Made by a program: the position numbers and the translations under genes. Below are positions 25,843 to 36,742 of a DNA stretch of 40,504 bases, piece by piece. Under the pieces are notes generated by a model. That model was given only the letters and a program-made list of their open reading frames with translations, searched no databases and was not told the origin of the DNA. The number at the start of each line of letters is the position of its first letter. Position 1 is the stretch's first letter. Source of the stretch: an uncultured Geobacteraceae bacterium (lineage in GTDB: Bacteria; Desulfobacterota; Desulfuromonadia; Geobacterales; Pseudopelobacteraceae); contig CAIRND010000619.1 of the NCBI GenBank assembly GCA_903879825.1, positions 1-40,504 of the forward strand, in the 5' to 3' direction.

Positions 25843-26970
25843 CTATTTTGATATTGCATGGTTAAATCGAAATGTGGTTCCATCTTCCAGCGAAGAACTG
25901 AAGCTGACTTCTCCGAGTAAATATTTTTCTCCAAGCAATTTCATGGAATGAGTTCCCAACCCCCTGCCCATTGACCCCTTAGTGCTAAAATTTTTCTGAA
26001 AAATTCTGCGTTGAACTTCGGGCAAAATATAAGCATTATTCCACACTTCCCATGTGATATCACAATCACTTACAGTGGTAGAGAGGCGAACTGTTCCGCC
26101 ATCACACGTGGATTCCAACGCATTTAGCAGCATATTCACCAGAATACGTGAGACCAGATGAATATCGGAATTTATCGTTACATCTCCAACCGGCCATTTC
26201 TGTTCGAGCGTTCTATTCCGAGATGATGGGTGGTCATGTATCATTTGATCAATTTCTTCTCGGATATCACTGACTAAAACTACTTTCATCGAAATCAGGC
26301 TTGTTTCATCCTTCTGATTACTCAAGAATCTCTGTAAAGTGACCTCAGAACAGAGACGTTTTGATGCGTTAAGAATCCGCCCGGCTAAATTATTATCAGG
26401 GATCTGTTTGGCAAGCAATTCGCTACTGGCGGCAAGAACCATAAGAATGTTGCTAAAATCGTGGAAGAAAATATTTTCCAGCGTGGTCAAAGATTGTTGA
26501 TGTGTTATGTCCTGGGCAAAGATAAGAATCCATCTCATCCCATCGACTTCAAAAGGTCGTGCCTGAACTGTTAAATATTTATCGTGTATTTCACCGTTCT
26601 TTTCGACAGTAAGAGCACATGTCTTTTCTGATGGCTTGTCTTCACATATTGCAGACATCATGGCGATGGCTGCACCACATGTTACGCAATGCGGAGTTGT
26701 CCCACAGCCATGTGGCAATTCAGCGGCATGAATGCAGTCAAGGGTTTCGCCCAACCGAAATCCAAATATTCCTGTTGGGTCGGTAATGCCAAGGGAATCG
26801 AGAAAAGTTTCATTGAGTCCCACAATCTGGCGGTCCTGGTTGAGTACAATCAGTAAACCGCTTGTAGCTTCCAATAACTTGTTCATTATCGGACTATTGC
26901 TGACACTCTCAATTTGACTTGCAAAAGTATCTGAGTTTGTTCTTTCAGCAGGTGCAAAGTGAGTTTCCAT
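25843..26970 (-). CDS. Small soluble PAS histidine kinase with cysteine-rich PAS loop
   Basis: This 375-residue protein has no membrane segment. A PAS domain spans about 28-157 and carries an inserted cysteine/histidine cluster (C79, H81, H87, C89, H94, C95, C98) of the form C-x-H...GCG...C-x-x-C. It could bind a metal, an iron-sulfur cluster or respond to redox state; this is inference. The phospho-acceptor is H170 in FFHDFSNIL, and the ATPase part contains an N box (LVNMLLNALES) and a glycine-rich lid near SMGRGLGTHS. There is no receiver domain, so it must use a separate partner. GAGGT precedes the ATG. It lies 119 bases downstream of the TonB-linked operon on the same strand and may be its last member. 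Confidence 0.88.
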   Translation of the reverse strand: METHFAPAERTNSDTFASQIESVSNSPIMNKLLEATSGLLIVLNQDRQIVGLNETFLDSLGITDPTGIFGFRLGETLDCIHAAELPHGCGTTPHCVTCGAAIAMMSAICEDKPSEKTCALTVEKNGEIHDKYLTVQARPFEVDGMRWILIFAQDITHQQSLTTLENIFFHDFSNILMVLAASSELLAKQIPDNNLAGRILNASKRLCSEVTLQRFLSNQKDETSLISMKVVLVSDIREEIDQMIHDHPSSRNRTLEQKWPVGDVTINSDIHLVSRILVNMLLNALESTCDGGTVRLSTTVSDCDITWEVWNNAYILPEVQRRIFQKNFSTKGSMGRGLGTHSMKLLGEKYLLGEVSFSSSLEDGTTFRFNHAISK

Positions 26971-27089
26971 ATGACCTCATCATTGAATAATGTGGAGTTA
27001 GCTCTACGTCAACAAAGTGTACCTGATAGAGTTTTGCTGTGATATTAAGTGCTACTACGGCCTGGCATACAGGCAAATTTAACAGGAAT

Positions 27090-29249
27090 CTACGTTAAAA
27101 CATCAACTCCAGTCATCGGCACCACACCCACCAACGCCCTGCGGATTGATATATCAAGATCCGTTACTGAATACGGTTTTAGGACAAAATCACTGATTCC
27201 GGTCTCCCTGGCCTGCTTTTTATTGATCGATTCGCTGAATCCGGTACAGAGGATAATCGGAAAATCCGGTCTGACATCTATCAACTCCAAGGCCAGTTCC
27301 TTACCGGAGAGCCCCGGCATAGTCATATCTGTAATAACCAGATCGAAAGCATACGGATCAGAGCGGAAAAGATTCAGAGCTTCAACGCTGCTTGACGTTG
27401 CCGTTACAAAGTAACCAAGAGATTCGAGCAGTTCCTGCCCTAATTCTACCAGCACTGTTTCATCGTCAACAAAAAGAATACGTTCAGCGCCGCCCCTGAG
27501 TGGAACATCAGCTTTGTTGATATGCGTGATCTCATCCGCAATCTTCGGGAAATAAATCTTAAATGTTGTTCCCTTCCCCGGCACGCTATAAGCGCTGATT
27601 GCCCCGCCATGGCTCTTAACAATTCCCTGCACCACTGCCAGCCCCATACCGGTTCCTTCGCCTATTTTTTTGGTGGTGAAATAGGGATCAAATATTCGTT
27701 CCTTGACAGCTCTATGCATACCATGTCCAGTGTCACTGACCTCCAACAGCACATATGCCCCGGGAGTGAGATCGGAGTGAAGCGCAATAAGTGCTGCATC
27801 AGCAGTAATATCCGACACAGATACATTCAGAATACCTCCCTTAGTACGCATTGCATGAGCCGCGTTGGTTCCCATATTCATCAACACCTGGTGGAGTTGG
27901 GTTTCATCGGCCAGAACCGTGCATCCGTCAGGCAATGTGGTATTCTGCTGGTGAATCTCGACTGTAGTCGGCAGTGTAGAACGGAGTAATTTCAAGACCT
28001 CTTCGATTACTGGGCCCACCTGCACTGGCTTCCGTTCCAGTTCGCTCTGGCGGCTGAAAACCAGAATACCGTTCACCAAGTCCCTGGCACGTTCGCTCGC
28101 AACCAGTACTCTTTCCAGATCGCGTTGCGCGGCATCATTGGTCAGCTTGCACTTCGCCAGACCAGTATAACCAATTATTGCGGTCAGGATATTGTTGAAA
28201 TCGTGGGCGATACCTCCGGCAAGTGTCCCAATCGCCTCCATCTTCTGTGACTGACGTAACTCGCGCTCCAGTTTTTTGCTTGTTGTTATGTCGCGGCCTT
28301 CCGGAATAAGAATCAAAACATTGCCGTCTTTATCCAGTATCGGTTTCAGCGAAAAATCGATTGCAGAGTGTTTCCCATTGAGGCCCTGATGTTCTGTTTC
28401 GAAACGTACGAAGTTACCCGACGCCGCCTCTTTGACGGCATTCCGGATTTTATCCTGCAATGCTTTCGAATGAGACCACCACGGGGTTTCCCAGAAGTGA
28501 CGTCCCAGTACTGCTGACTCATTTATGCCGCAAAAATCCAAAGCGGTTTTATTTACCTCCAACAGGACACCTTCAGGGGTCAACAATCCGATCATCTGAA
28601 AGGTCTGGTTAAAAATAGCACGAAATTTCAGCTCACTTTGGCGCAATGCCTCCTGAACAATCTCACGGTCTTCGATCTCCTCTTCAAGACGTGCCGCCTG
28701 TTCCTGAAGCGACTCCTGCGTAGCCTGCCGTTCGGCAATTTCATCCTCCAATTGCCGGTTGGCAATCGAAAGGTCTGTTGTCCGTTCTTCTACTCGCCTT
28801 TCCAGATTATTATTTGCTTCTTGAAGTTTTCTGGTTAGTTCACGGTTGTGCAAGTGGACTCCAATACGAGCCAGCAACTCCTCCCGCTGAAAAGGCTTGG
28901 TGATATAATCAACAGCCCCGACGGTAAGGCCCTTTACTTTATGTCCGGTTTCGGCAAGAGCCGTCATAAATATTACGGGGATATCTTTTGTCCCTTCAAG
29001 GAGCTTTAACCTGCGGCAGGTCTCATAGCCGTCGATCCCCGGCATCATAACGTCGAGCAGAATGAGATCCGGCCGGGCATAATCAGCTCTCTGGATGGCA
29101 CTCTCACCATCTTCGGCTACGAGAATAGTGTAATTGCACTCCACCAGACAATCGCGCACGACGGAGAGATTGTTGACATCGTCATCGACCGTCAGAATGA
29201 CCGGTTTATGCCCGCCGTATGTGGTTGAAATTTGTGCATGTGCATTCAT
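27090..29249 (-). CDS. Receiver-PAS-histidine kinase-receiver protein
   Basis: This 719-residue soluble hybrid kinase begins with a receiver (about 16-135, D66 in [13 protein letters not shown], lysine in TKPFQ). A long coiled coil (135-205) and one PAS (about 205-325) follow. The phospho-acceptor is H349 in [11 protein letters not shown], followed by HATPase_c ([10 protein letters not shown]) and a second receiver (about 595-710, [11 protein letters not shown]). Receivers at both ends suit a phosphorelay intermediate. It overlaps the stop of the membrane kinase gene by four bases (ATGA), so the two are translationally coupled and it very likely receives its signal from that kinase. Confidence 0.93.
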   Translation of the reverse strand: MNAHAQISTTYGGHKPVILTVDDDVNNLSVVRDCLVECNYTILVAEDGESAIQRADYARPDLILLDVMMPGIDGYETCRRLKLLEGTKDIPVIFMTALAETGHKVKGLTVGAVDYITKPFQREELLARIGVHLHNRELTRKLQEANNNLERRVEERTTDLSIANRQLEDEIAERQATQESLQEQAARLEEEIEDREIVQEALRQSELKFRAIFNQTFQMIGLLTPEGVLLEVNKTALDFCGINESAVLGRHFWETPWWSHSKALQDKIRNAVKEAASGNFVRFETEHQGLNGKHSAIDFSLKPILDKDGNVLILIPEGRDITTSKKLERELRQSQKMEAIGTLAGGIAHDFNNILTAIIGYTGLAKCKLTNDAAQRDLERVLVASERARDLVNGILVFSRQSELERKPVQVGPVIEEVLKLLRSTLPTTVEIHQQNTTLPDGCTVLADETQLHQVLMNMGTNAAHAMRTKGGILNVSVSDITADAALIALHSDLTPGAYVLLEVSDTGHGMHRAVKERIFDPYFTTKKIGEGTGMGLAVVQGIVKSHGGAISAYSVPGKGTTFKIYFPKIADEITHINKADVPLRGGAERILFVDDETVLVELGQELLESLGYFVTATSSSVEALNLFRSDPYAFDLVITDMTMPGLSGKELALELIDVRPDFPIILCTGFSESINKKQARETGISDFVLKPYSVTDLDISIRRALVGVVPMTGVDVLT

Positions 29250-31684
29250 GGTCGGTTTCTCCTGTGCTGTACTGCCAAAGCAACAATGGCCTTGGTCTTA
29301 AATCCTCTCGCCAACTCACGCAGTGTGTCGGCAAAACGTGTGTAAATATTATCTTTTGCTGCCAATTCATCTGCCCAGGACTCAATTTTTAACATATCAC
29401 CCATCATGGCCAACTCGTACAATTGTTCGATCTCTGTGTCGCCAGGAGTTTCCAGCTGCACCATATTCGTATTTACATTCCGGTTATCCGGCACTATTAT
29501 ATTTTCTACTGGTGAAGTAATCCACTCGATTTCAAGCAGTCTCCCGATTTGCGCCAGTAGCAGATCTATCCGGATCGGTTTGGTCACGAAATCGTCGCAC
29601 ACGGCTATAAATGCCTCTTTATGGGCACTATCGGTGGCCGTAGCCGAGGCCCCGATAATTTTTGTTGCCATCAAGTCCCGGTTTTCACGCATTGCTGTTG
29701 CAGCCTCTACCCCATCCATCTCCGGCATTACCAGATCAAGCAGAACCATGTCGGGGCGATGCTCTTCCGCCCGCAGCAGCGCCTCCCGGCCGTCCAATGC
29801 CGTATTAAGCACAAAGCCCAGCGGCTCCAGCAACGAAACAAGCATCGAGGTATTGCCGATATTGTCGTCGACCACCAGAATCCTCTTACGTGCCCCCACA
29901 TACCCGATAACGAAGCTATCCGACTTCTCCAGAGCTACCTCATCATCCATCAGCATCGGCAGCGCCAGCTCAAACCAGAATGTACTTCCTGTGCCTGGTG
30001 CGCTTTCCACACCCATCCGGCCCTGCATAAGCGCCAGCAGGTGTTTCGTTATATTCAGCCCCAGCCCGGTACCTACTCGGATCTGTCGATCAGACACCAG
30101 TTGAGTAAATGGTTCAAAGATCGTCTCCAGCTTATCAGACGGAATGCCGACCCCGCTATCCACCACTTCAAAACGAAACAGATCAGTACCTGTATGATCA
30201 TAGCTCACCCGCATGACAACGCCGCCCCGGCGGGTATTTTTGACCGCATTGCTGAGCAGATTTAGCAGTATCTGGCGAACTTTGCGTTCATCACCCCGGA
30301 CATACGACGGCAGCGGGGTAACTTCTTCATTGGCAAATCCCAACTCTTTTTCTTTGGCCTGTAACCGGGTGAGATTAAATACCTGCTTCAAAAGAGCAGG
30401 TAGGTCAAAGACCACGTGTTCCACATCCATCTTGCAAGCTTCAATTTTGCCCACATCCAAAATGTCTGTGATCAAAGTAAGTAGATGCTCGCCGCTACCA
30501 CGCATGATGTCCAACTGCTGTCGCTGGGTTCCCGTCAAATTTTCCTGATGCTTCAGAATCTGGGCATAGCCGAGAATCGCGTTCAGCGGTGTGCGCAACT
30601 CATGGCTCATGCTGGCAAGAAAATCGCTCTTGGCCCGATTTGCCGCTTCAGCCTGCTCCTTGGCAACAGTTAGCTCTGTCGTGCGTTCATCGACCAGTTC
30701 TTCAAGATGGTCGCGATGCCTTATCAGTTCTGCTTCAACAGCCTCGCGTGCCTCCACCTGTATTTCCAGCTCCTGAACATTAACCTGCAGTTCATTCTGG
30801 ATCTGCTCTAACTCCATCACGTTTTCCTCAAGCGCTTCCTCCCGATCCCGAATGGCACCAGACATTCGGTTGAATTCAGCGGAAAGACGACCTATTTCGC
30901 TATTGGGAGAGATAACGTTAACCGTATTGTATTCTCCATTGCCAAGCTCTTTTGCCGCATTGATGAGTGCGTATAAGGGGCGGGTCAGAAAGGTAATGAA
31001 CATATAGAGCAGACCAATCCCAACGGTGGAAAACAGAACTGCCAATATTCCGCTTCGTACGATAATTTGCTGTTCGGACCTACTCATTACCTCCTTCGAG
31101 ATACCGATCCGCACCCAGCCAACCTGTTCACTGACCGGTGGCGCAGAGCCTCCGCCCCCGTCCAGGAGATACAGCCCTTCAGCTGCTTTGACAGTGACCA
31201 CTGGGACAATAAATTCAAAAACATTGTCATGCTCGAAAAAGCTGGTTGCTCTATCAGGATCTATGGCCAATAATTCTTTCAGGGGGAACTTTATGCCTTC
31301 GTGAAGCAAGACATTTGAATCTTTATTGAGGAAAGAAACAAAGGCGACGTCTTTAATCGCCATCAATGGTCGGGCAGAGATTTTCAACTGTTCAAGGTTT
31401 TCAGACAACAACGACAGCTCCGCATTTCTGGCGACGATGACGGCTATTGTCTCCCCTTTTTTGATAATTTCATTCTTGAGTATTTTTCTTTCGGTGGAGA
31501 TTGATTCGATTGTGTACCCGGCCGAAATGATGATTATCAACGGGAACAGGAACAGGACCGCCTGCCATCTGAAGGTTAGCGGAACCGCCGCCTTTAATCG
31601 GTCAATTAACCCGGATTTCCATAGTCTGAGCACCGGATTACCACCCGTCATGAGTTTATCTGCCGCTGGAGGTTTCACTATCAC
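29246..31684 (-). CDS. Membrane hybrid histidine kinase (periplasmic sensor, HAMP, HisKA, HATPase, receiver)
   Basis: This 812-residue protein has a cytoplasmic N-terminus of about 38 residues, membrane helices at about 40-57 and 211-233, and a periplasmic domain of some 150 residues with a glycine-rich loop (about 176-180). HAMP (about 234-285) and a long coiled coil lead to phospho-acceptor H361 ([12 protein letters not shown]), HATPase_c and a receiver ([11 protein letters not shown]). A helical tail of about 60 residues ([18 protein letters not shown]) is of the kind often found at the end of hybrid kinases. It starts with GTG, overlapping the TAG of the binding-protein gene by one base. 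The coupled order with a binding protein and outer-membrane receptor suggests it senses the same molecule. Confidence 0.92.
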   Translation of the reverse strand: MIVKPPAADKLMTGGNPVLRLWKSGLIDRLKAAVPLTFRWQAVLFLFPLIIIISAGYTIESISTERKILKNEIIKKGETIAVIVARNAELSLLSENLEQLKISARPLMAIKDVAFVSFLNKDSNVLLHEGIKFPLKELLAIDPDRATSFFEHDNVFEFIVPVVTVKAAEGLYLLDGGGGSAPPVSEQVGWVRIGISKEVMSRSEQQIIVRSGILAVLFSTVGIGLLYMFITFLTRPLYALINAAKELGNGEYNTVNVISPNSEIGRLSAEFNRMSGAIRDREEALEENVMELEQIQNELQVNVQELEIQVEAREAVEAELIRHRDHLEELVDERTTELTVAKEQAEAANRAKSDFLASMSHELRTPLNAILGYAQILKHQENLTGTQRQQLDIMRGSGEHLLTLITDILDVGKIEACKMDVEHVVFDLPALLKQVFNLTRLQAKEKELGFANEEVTPLPSYVRGDERKVRQILLNLLSNAVKNTRRGGVVMRVSYDHTGTDLFRFEVVDSGVGIPSDKLETIFEPFTQLVSDRQIRVGTGLGLNITKHLLALMQGRMGVESAPGTGSTFWFELALPMLMDDEVALEKSDSFVIGYVGARKRILVVDDNIGNTSMLVSLLEPLGFVLNTALDGREALLRAEEHRPDMVLLDLVMPEMDGVEAATAMRENRDLMATKIIGASATATDSAHKEAFIAVCDDFVTKPIRIDLLLAQIGRLLEIEWITSPVENIIVPDNRNVNTNMVQLETPGDTEIEQLYELAMMGDMLKIESWADELAAKDNIYTRFADTLRELARGFKTKAIVALAVQHRRNRP

Positions 31685-32598
31685 TAATAGACCTTTTTTG
31701 CTTTCCTGAACATTTCATCGGGTATCTCAATCCCCATTTTCTGCGCGGTATTGCCGTTTACATATAAATTGTATTTTTTGGGTGGTGACGCGGGAAGATC
31801 TCCCGCTTCACCGCCATTCAATATGGCCTGCACTTTTTCACCGATCTGTCGGCTGATCGCCTTATTATCAAAGACGAGCGCAAACAGGGAGCCCTGTTTG
31901 ACATGCGCTTCCGAGATGCCAAGCAGTGGGATATTTTTTTTGAAGGAGAACAGAAACACATTAGACATGATCGGAGCGGTCAGCAGATTGGCGTCCGGGA
32001 GTAGCAACAGCGCTCCGGTATCGGAGAGCCGGTTTACGGTATTAACCAGTTCGGATGAGCTGCCAACATTATAGATGGTCACCTGCGCAGAGTTCCCGCC
32101 GGACAGGCTCTTTACCATATTCTGGCTTCCTACGACAGAAATTTTGGAGAGTGCCGGTAAATAGCGCCGAAGGGTTGAGACATATTCACTCACTGGAGGA
32201 GCCATATACACTCCGGTGATGTTTTCCCTGTTGTTCCTGGGGGGGGCGACGACCAGGCCATAGACAACGGATATCTCAGGCGGCAGGCGCAGGGCTTCAG
32301 CGACCGCATCCACCCCCAGCGCCACGACGATCTGTGCATCCTCGCGTTCCACCACCGCATTGAGTCGGCCTTTAACATCGGATGTTGCATACTCCTTGCT
32401 CTGCATTCTCAGAGTACTCTGAATGTCAGATACAATATCTGCAACCATCGCATACTGGGTATCGCCGACTATAAGAATTTTTGCGGCACAGGCGGGGGAG
32501 GTGAACAGCAGTAAGACACAGATAAAAAACGCCGATGAGAGGAGATCTCGGCGCGCTGATACGGACAGGTAAATGTGAGGAGTAAAAACTTTCAGCAT
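31684..32598 (-). CDS. Periplasmic substrate-binding protein (ABC_sub_bind type) without permease
   Basis: Starting at the ATG at 32598 the protein has 304 residues and a clear signal peptide ending near PACAA (about 36-41). The frame stays open 54 codons further upstream, but that part lies inside the TonB receptor gene, and AGGAA sits properly before 32598. The mature part has two alternating alpha/beta lobes with [14 protein letters not shown], a [18 protein letters not shown] segment and [17 protein letters not shown]. These are features of the uncharacterised ABC substrate-binding (TrpX/YtrP-like) family. No ABC permease or ATPase gene is nearby. Because it is translationally coupled to the membrane kinase, it probably presents ligand to that kinase's periplasmic domain. 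Confidence 0.82.
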   Translation of the reverse strand: MLKVFTPHIYLSVSARRDLLSSAFFICVLLLFTSPACAAKILIVGDTQYAMVADIVSDIQSTLRMQSKEYATSDVKGRLNAVVEREDAQIVVALGVDAVAEALRLPPEISVVYGLVVAPPRNNRENITGVYMAPPVSEYVSTLRRYLPALSKISVVGSQNMVKSLSGGNSAQVTIYNVGSSSELVNTVNRLSDTGALLLLPDANLLTAPIMSNVFLFSFKKNIPLLGISEAHVKQGSLFALVFDNKAISRQIGEKVQAILNGGEAGDLPASPPKKYNLYVNGNTAQKMGIEIPDEMFRKAKKVY

Positions 32599-32629
32599 GT
32601 AAGCAGGTTCCTGTGTATCTATCAAGAAA

Positions 32630-34738
32630 TCAAAACCGGTACGACGCGGTGACAAATCCGGAAATCCCTTCACGCGGGAAATCACCAGGAACTTTGGGCC
32701 CTGTCGCGGTAAGGTTAGACAAACCACCTGAGGTATCCGGATCCTTATAGCGCTGATCAAAGAGATTACGAACAGTAGCCTGAATTTCCAAAGTCTCGAA
32801 GAAGTTTTTCAGCGTTAACGCCACATCTACGGTAGTATTAGCGGCCACATCTGGGCGGCTGTCTCCCAATGCGCGTGGACGAGGGCCGGTCCAGAGCACG
32901 TCGCTATGCAGGGTGGTATATTTATTAAGACTATAGTTGAGACTGCCGCCGGCGCGTTGCGACGGCACAGAGGGGAGTCGCCGACCGGAGCTGTCACGCG
33001 GGTCCTGCCAAGCATAGTTCGTCTTCCAGGAGAGATCAGAGCCAACAGCGCCGTTCAGCCCCAGTTCGACACCCTGGGTTGTAGAATTACCGATATTGGC
33101 AAAGCGGGGGACGGGGGCGACGGTTGTATCCCAGACGATCAGATCGCTGATAGAACTATAGAAGTAGTTAAGCCCAGTGCCAAGAAAACGGTTAAAACGG
33201 TAGGCAAGAGCAGCCTCGTAGGTCTTGATTCTTTCCGGTTTAAGGTTGACATTGCCGAGCACGACCGGATTGTTGGCATCGTAAAGTTCGACAAAGCTGG
33301 GAGCCCGGAAAGCCTGTCCATAGAGCAGTTTCAGATCGGCGTTGTCCAGAAAGCTCCACACCAGACCGACGCGTGGGTTAACGGTATCGCCAAAATCACT
33401 GTAATGATCATAGCGCACCCCGGCGGTGAGATTAACCTGCGCCGGCAATTGCCACTCGTCTTGCATGTAGGTCGCTAAAATATGGCGCGTTGCATTTTTG
33501 TTCCAATTGGCAACGTCTTGTACCGGGCCGATAGAGGAGAAGTTATTCGGATCAAAGTTGGCCCGCTGACTGACATCGTACTGTTCCATGAGTTCGAATG
33601 ATACACCAGCGACAAGATGATTGTTCTTGAACGGATCCCAATCAAACTGCTGTTCATAGCCTATGGTTCTGGTCTTCACCAGCGGTTCACCGATCATGCC
33701 GTTTGGAAAACTGCCGCCGAAACCGTTCGGAAGAATTTTGTCCTGACCGTTTTGATCCCAGTAATCAAAATGAACTTTCATATTTGTTGAAAGCCCGTCT
33801 CTAATGCGCAAGTCATAGGCCAGTTCTGTCCAGTAGTTGACATTTACCGGGCGGTCGCCATCGGTGAGAGCAGATGCAAGCCCAATGTACAACCCCTCTT
33901 TTTTTTCGAAGTAATGCCCACGGAATGAAAGATCACCGTAGCCGACTTTTATAAATGCATCGGTTCTCCTGACACCCTGATCGGGAGTCCCTGGGGCCTG
34001 AGAAAATGGTGTTCCAGACAGTGTATCAGCTCCTACTGTCAGCTTGTCGCCGTTGCTCTTGTATTGATCAAGACTGCCGGAAATCGTCAGCTTGTCGCCG
34101 AAACTTCTGCCCCCCACCAGACTTGCCTTATAGGTTTCGAAGCTCCCACCTCCCGCCTTCAACTCCAGGCCGTTGATCTCTTGGGCAGTACGGGTAATGA
34201 TGTTAATGGTGGCGACAAATGCGCTGTTGCCATAGAGGGCCGAGCCGGGTCCTCGCACCACCTCAACCTGTCGGATGTTTTCCACAGGAAGTGTGCCGGC
34301 CAGATTGTAAAGGATGGAGCTCCCGTTCATATTTCTATTCAGGGAGTGGCCGTCGATCATGACCAGAATTTTTTCGCTGAGCGAGGTTCTAATTCCGCGA
34401 ACCTCAATCATCATGGTGCCATATTCGTTGATTGATATCCCGAAGCCAGGCACCATTTTTAGCACATCCACGAGGGTACGTGCCCCCATGTCCTTGATCT
34501 GATCAGCGGTGATTATTGTAGCAATGGCGGGGGCTTTGCGCAGTGAGGTGGGTCGTTTGGTGGCAGTCACAAGGTCATATTCTTCGACAAACATCAGCAG
34601 GTCTTTATTGTCGGTCAGGCTATGGTGCGCCGCAGCCTGTTCCTTTTGTGAGACAGACTCATCAGCCCCCTGAACCGAGCCATAGATGCCCAGGCCAACT
34701 ACCAGTGACAGACAGGCGACAAAAGCTACCTTATTCAT
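32630..34738 (-). CDS. TonB-dependent outer-membrane receptor
   Basis: This 702-residue protein has a signal peptide (about 1-24) and a TonB-box-like segment near residues 55-62 (DLVTATKR). A plug domain spans about 63-185 (IRQVEVVRGPGSALYG, FVATINIITR), and a 22-strand-type barrel ends in the aromatic GFVTASYRF. Such receptors import scarce large ligands (siderophores, cobalamin, haem, sugars or metal chelates) using proton-motive force through TonB. The substrate cannot be told from sequence. It is first in an operon with a periplasmic binding protein (32-base gap) and two kinases. GAGGAGGG precedes the ATG. The 106 bases upstream are AT-rich and probably hold the promoter. Confidence 0.94.
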   Translation of the reverse strand: MNKVAFVACLSLVVGLGIYGSVQGADESVSQKEQAAAHHSLTDNKDLLMFVEEYDLVTATKRPTSLRKAPAIATIITADQIKDMGARTLVDVLKMVPGFGISINEYGTMMIEVRGIRTSLSEKILVMIDGHSLNRNMNGSSILYNLAGTLPVENIRQVEVVRGPGSALYGNSAFVATINIITRTAQEINGLELKAGGGSFETYKASLVGGRSFGDKLTISGSLDQYKSNGDKLTVGADTLSGTPFSQAPGTPDQGVRRTDAFIKVGYGDLSFRGHYFEKKEGLYIGLASALTDGDRPVNVNYWTELAYDLRIRDGLSTNMKVHFDYWDQNGQDKILPNGFGGSFPNGMIGEPLVKTRTIGYEQQFDWDPFKNNHLVAGVSFELMEQYDVSQRANFDPNNFSSIGPVQDVANWNKNATRHILATYMQDEWQLPAQVNLTAGVRYDHYSDFGDTVNPRVGLVWSFLDNADLKLLYGQAFRAPSFVELYDANNPVVLGNVNLKPERIKTYEAALAYRFNRFLGTGLNYFYSSISDLIVWDTTVAPVPRFANIGNSTTQGVELGLNGAVGSDLSWKTNYAWQDPRDSSGRRLPSVPSQRAGGSLNYSLNKYTTLHSDVLWTGPRPRALGDSRPDVAANTTVDVALTLKNFFETLEIQATVRNLFDQRYKDPDTSGGLSNLTATGPKVPGDFPREGISGFVTASYRF

Positions 34739-34844
34739 GCGATGTCCCTCCTCGGTGGTAGCGGATACTCATCGCACCGTATATTCTTTTATTAATATTT
34801 CTGTAACTTGGTTTGACCCTTCATGTTTGATACGTTATCTTTTA

Positions 34845-36176
34845 TTAGAGAGTGACTGGTGCCTGCTGCTTGCGTAGGATCTTGTCAGCATACATTAGTT
34901 CGTCAGCTTTTTTGAGAGTCTCTGGTATTTTTTCACCAGTAGCAGCTGTAGCTCCACCCAACGATATTCTTACTGAAGGCTCACCATTATTAGCATTGTA
35001 AATTTCAACACAAGACCTAATTCGCTCAATTGCTATTACTGCTTCCTCATAGTCCATTTCTCGAAGAAGTACCACAAATTCGTCGCCACCCGTGCGAGCT
35101 ACGATATCATTCCCACGAAATACCATTTGTAAAATAGTGGCAGCACCTTTAATTACCTGGTCGCCAGCACCGTGCCCCAGCGTATCATTGACCTGTTTTA
35201 GTCCATCAAGATCGGCGACTATAATGCTAACGGGAAACTGCCTGCCACGAGCAGCAAGTTCAAGCTCAGCATCGAAAAAAGCCCTGTTGTAGAGTCCTGT
35301 TAATGAATCATGGGTGCTTTGGAATTTCAAGAGGCCTTCTGTTTTCTTACGGACTGTTATGTCACGAGATACTCCAACAAATTCCTTAATTTTTCCATCC
35401 GAATCAGTGATTGCAGAAATTACCACCTCAACATTGATGACCCTTCCATCCTGACAAACCTGCTCGATCTCGATAACTTCGGGTTGAGAATCTGCGACAT
35501 GGTGATTTTGAGCATTCACTATTTCATTAGATAAAGCTTTGCGCAATGTGGCAAGAGATTCTGGAGTCATAGCTTGTTCAATTGGTTCTTGTAGTGCTTC
35601 AGCGACACTCAGGCCGCGAAGCCCGGCAATTGAAGGGCTAATATAAGTAAAATGTTCCATAGAGCGGTCAAGAGTCCAAATAACATCACTTACATTCTCA
35701 GCAATGTGCCGTAAACGTTCTTCGCTCTCTCGTATTGCATCTGCCTGCTGCTGAAGCTTTATATTGTTTTCTAAAAGCTGCCGATTCATACCTTCAAGTT
35801 CGTTACGAGATTTTTCAAGCTGCTTAACCATCATGTTAAAGGATTCGGAAAAATCACCCATAAAATCTACTCGCTGGGTGAAATCTCCCGATGAAACCAT
35901 TTTGGTCTGCCAGGTCAGGTGGTTTAACGATGCTTGTAATGCCTTAATAGCTCCGGGCATATATCCTTTTGCAGTGACTTTATAATTCAAGTTACCAGAT
36001 GCAAAAGCCATGATAGCCGTTCTAACTTCCAATAAAGATGCGTATAGCTCTGAATAACCTCCTACTCCTATTAACTCAGGTGGTTCCGCAGAGACCCCCT
36101 GTGCTGTAAGGAGGTCATGCAGGTTCTTAACTGCTACATCAAAAAGATCTACGTTGTTTTCTGCTGCCTTAGTCAT
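34845..36176 (-). CDS. Diguanylate cyclase (HAMP-like, PAS, GGDEF)
   Basis: This 443-residue soluble protein has a tandem HAMP-like helical region (about 45-125), a coiled coil, a PAS domain (about 153-275) and a GGDEF domain (280-440). The active site is intact (GGDEF at 363-367). The product-inhibition I-site RxxD (R354-D357) sits exactly five residues before it. It should make cyclic di-GMP from two GTP molecules. There is no membrane segment; input presumably comes through the HAMP-like helices, perhaps from the V4R protein whose gene ends three bases upstream. A PilZ effector is encoded in the same cluster. The start has GAGG-like purines just before the ATG within the gap. Confidence 0.94.
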   Translation of the reverse strand: MTKAAENNVDLFDVAVKNLHDLLTAQGVSAEPPELIGVGGYSELYASLLEVRTAIMAFASGNLNYKVTAKGYMPGAIKALQASLNHLTWQTKMVSSGDFTQRVDFMGDFSESFNMMVKQLEKSRNELEGMNRQLLENNIKLQQQADAIRESEERLRHIAENVSDVIWTLDRSMEHFTYISPSIAGLRGLSVAEALQEPIEQAMTPESLATLRKALSNEIVNAQNHHVADSQPEVIEIEQVCQDGRVINVEVVISAITDSDGKIKEFVGVSRDITVRKKTEGLLKFQSTHDSLTGLYNRAFFDAELELAARGRQFPVSIIVADLDGLKQVNDTLGHGAGDQVIKGAATILQMVFRGNDIVARTGGDEFVVLLREMDYEEAVIAIERIRSCVEIYNANNGEPSVRISLGGATAATGEKIPETLKKADELMYADKILRKQQAPVTL

Positions 36177-36179
36177 TTG

Positions 36180-36701
36180 CTATACTACCGCCTTTGCTTC
36201 AAATCGGCAGGTGCGGTCACCAGTACACCAACAATCAACTTCTTTTACAATAAACTTCATCCCTGAAAAACATTCCAATAAAGAGGATATAAAACCTTCA
36301 TCATAACTGCAGATTTCGTAGTCAAGTTCCGGCAGTCCGGAGCAGTCCAGATCTTCTGAGACTGTCACGGTTATTTCGCCCTTTTCTAAATCCGCTTTTT
36401 CAACGCGTAAAATTCCAATGCCAAGCTCTTTAAGAACTTCCTGCAACTCACGAACAAATTCGTTCAGATCCGTTGTCGGTGTAAGCATATGCTCATAAAA
36501 CTCTTTCCCGGCCAGAGCGCCAGATTCATAGAATATCTTGTCAGTTTCTTCCGTTCCAACATGCTGTTCAATCACATCTCGAAAAGCAAACTGCAGCAAA
36601 CGATAGACTTCAAGGCGTGTAGTATTACCCAGGTTAGGTCGTCCCGCTTCAATGTCTCCAAGAAGACTCCACGAAAATTTATATTTACGATCACTGTTCA
36701 T
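36180..36701 (-). CDS. V4R-domain (4-vinyl reductase type) small-molecule-binding protein
   Basis: This 173-residue protein has the V4R layout: an N-terminal helical part (LEVYRLLQFAFRDVIEQ, residues 30-46), a strand-rich centre, and the cysteine-containing end CWCTGDRTCRFEA (C157, C159, C165) where V4R domains bind metal. Further cysteines are at 120, 131 and 144. V4R domains bind hydrophobic or tetrapyrrole-like molecules, often next to regulators. Its gene is three bases from the diguanylate cyclase gene, so the two are almost certainly one signalling unit in which V4R acts as the sensor. GAGAAGGTGG lies four to five bases before the ATG. Confidence 0.85.
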   Translation of the reverse strand: MNSDRKYKFSWSLLGDIEAGRPNLGNTTRLEVYRLLQFAFRDVIEQHVGTEETDKIFYESGALAGKEFYEHMLTPTTDLNEFVRELQEVLKELGIGILRVEKADLEKGEITVTVSEDLDCSGLPELDYEICSYDEGFISSLLECFSGMKFIVKEVDCWCTGDRTCRFEAKAVV

Positions 36702-36742
36702 AAATCCACCTTCTCAATTTAATGGGCCATGTTAGTTAACGA

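Noticed and set aside
32599-32760. Longer N-terminus of the binding protein
   Set aside because: The extra 54 codons lie within the TonB receptor gene and would bury the signal peptide; a proper ribosome site precedes 32598.
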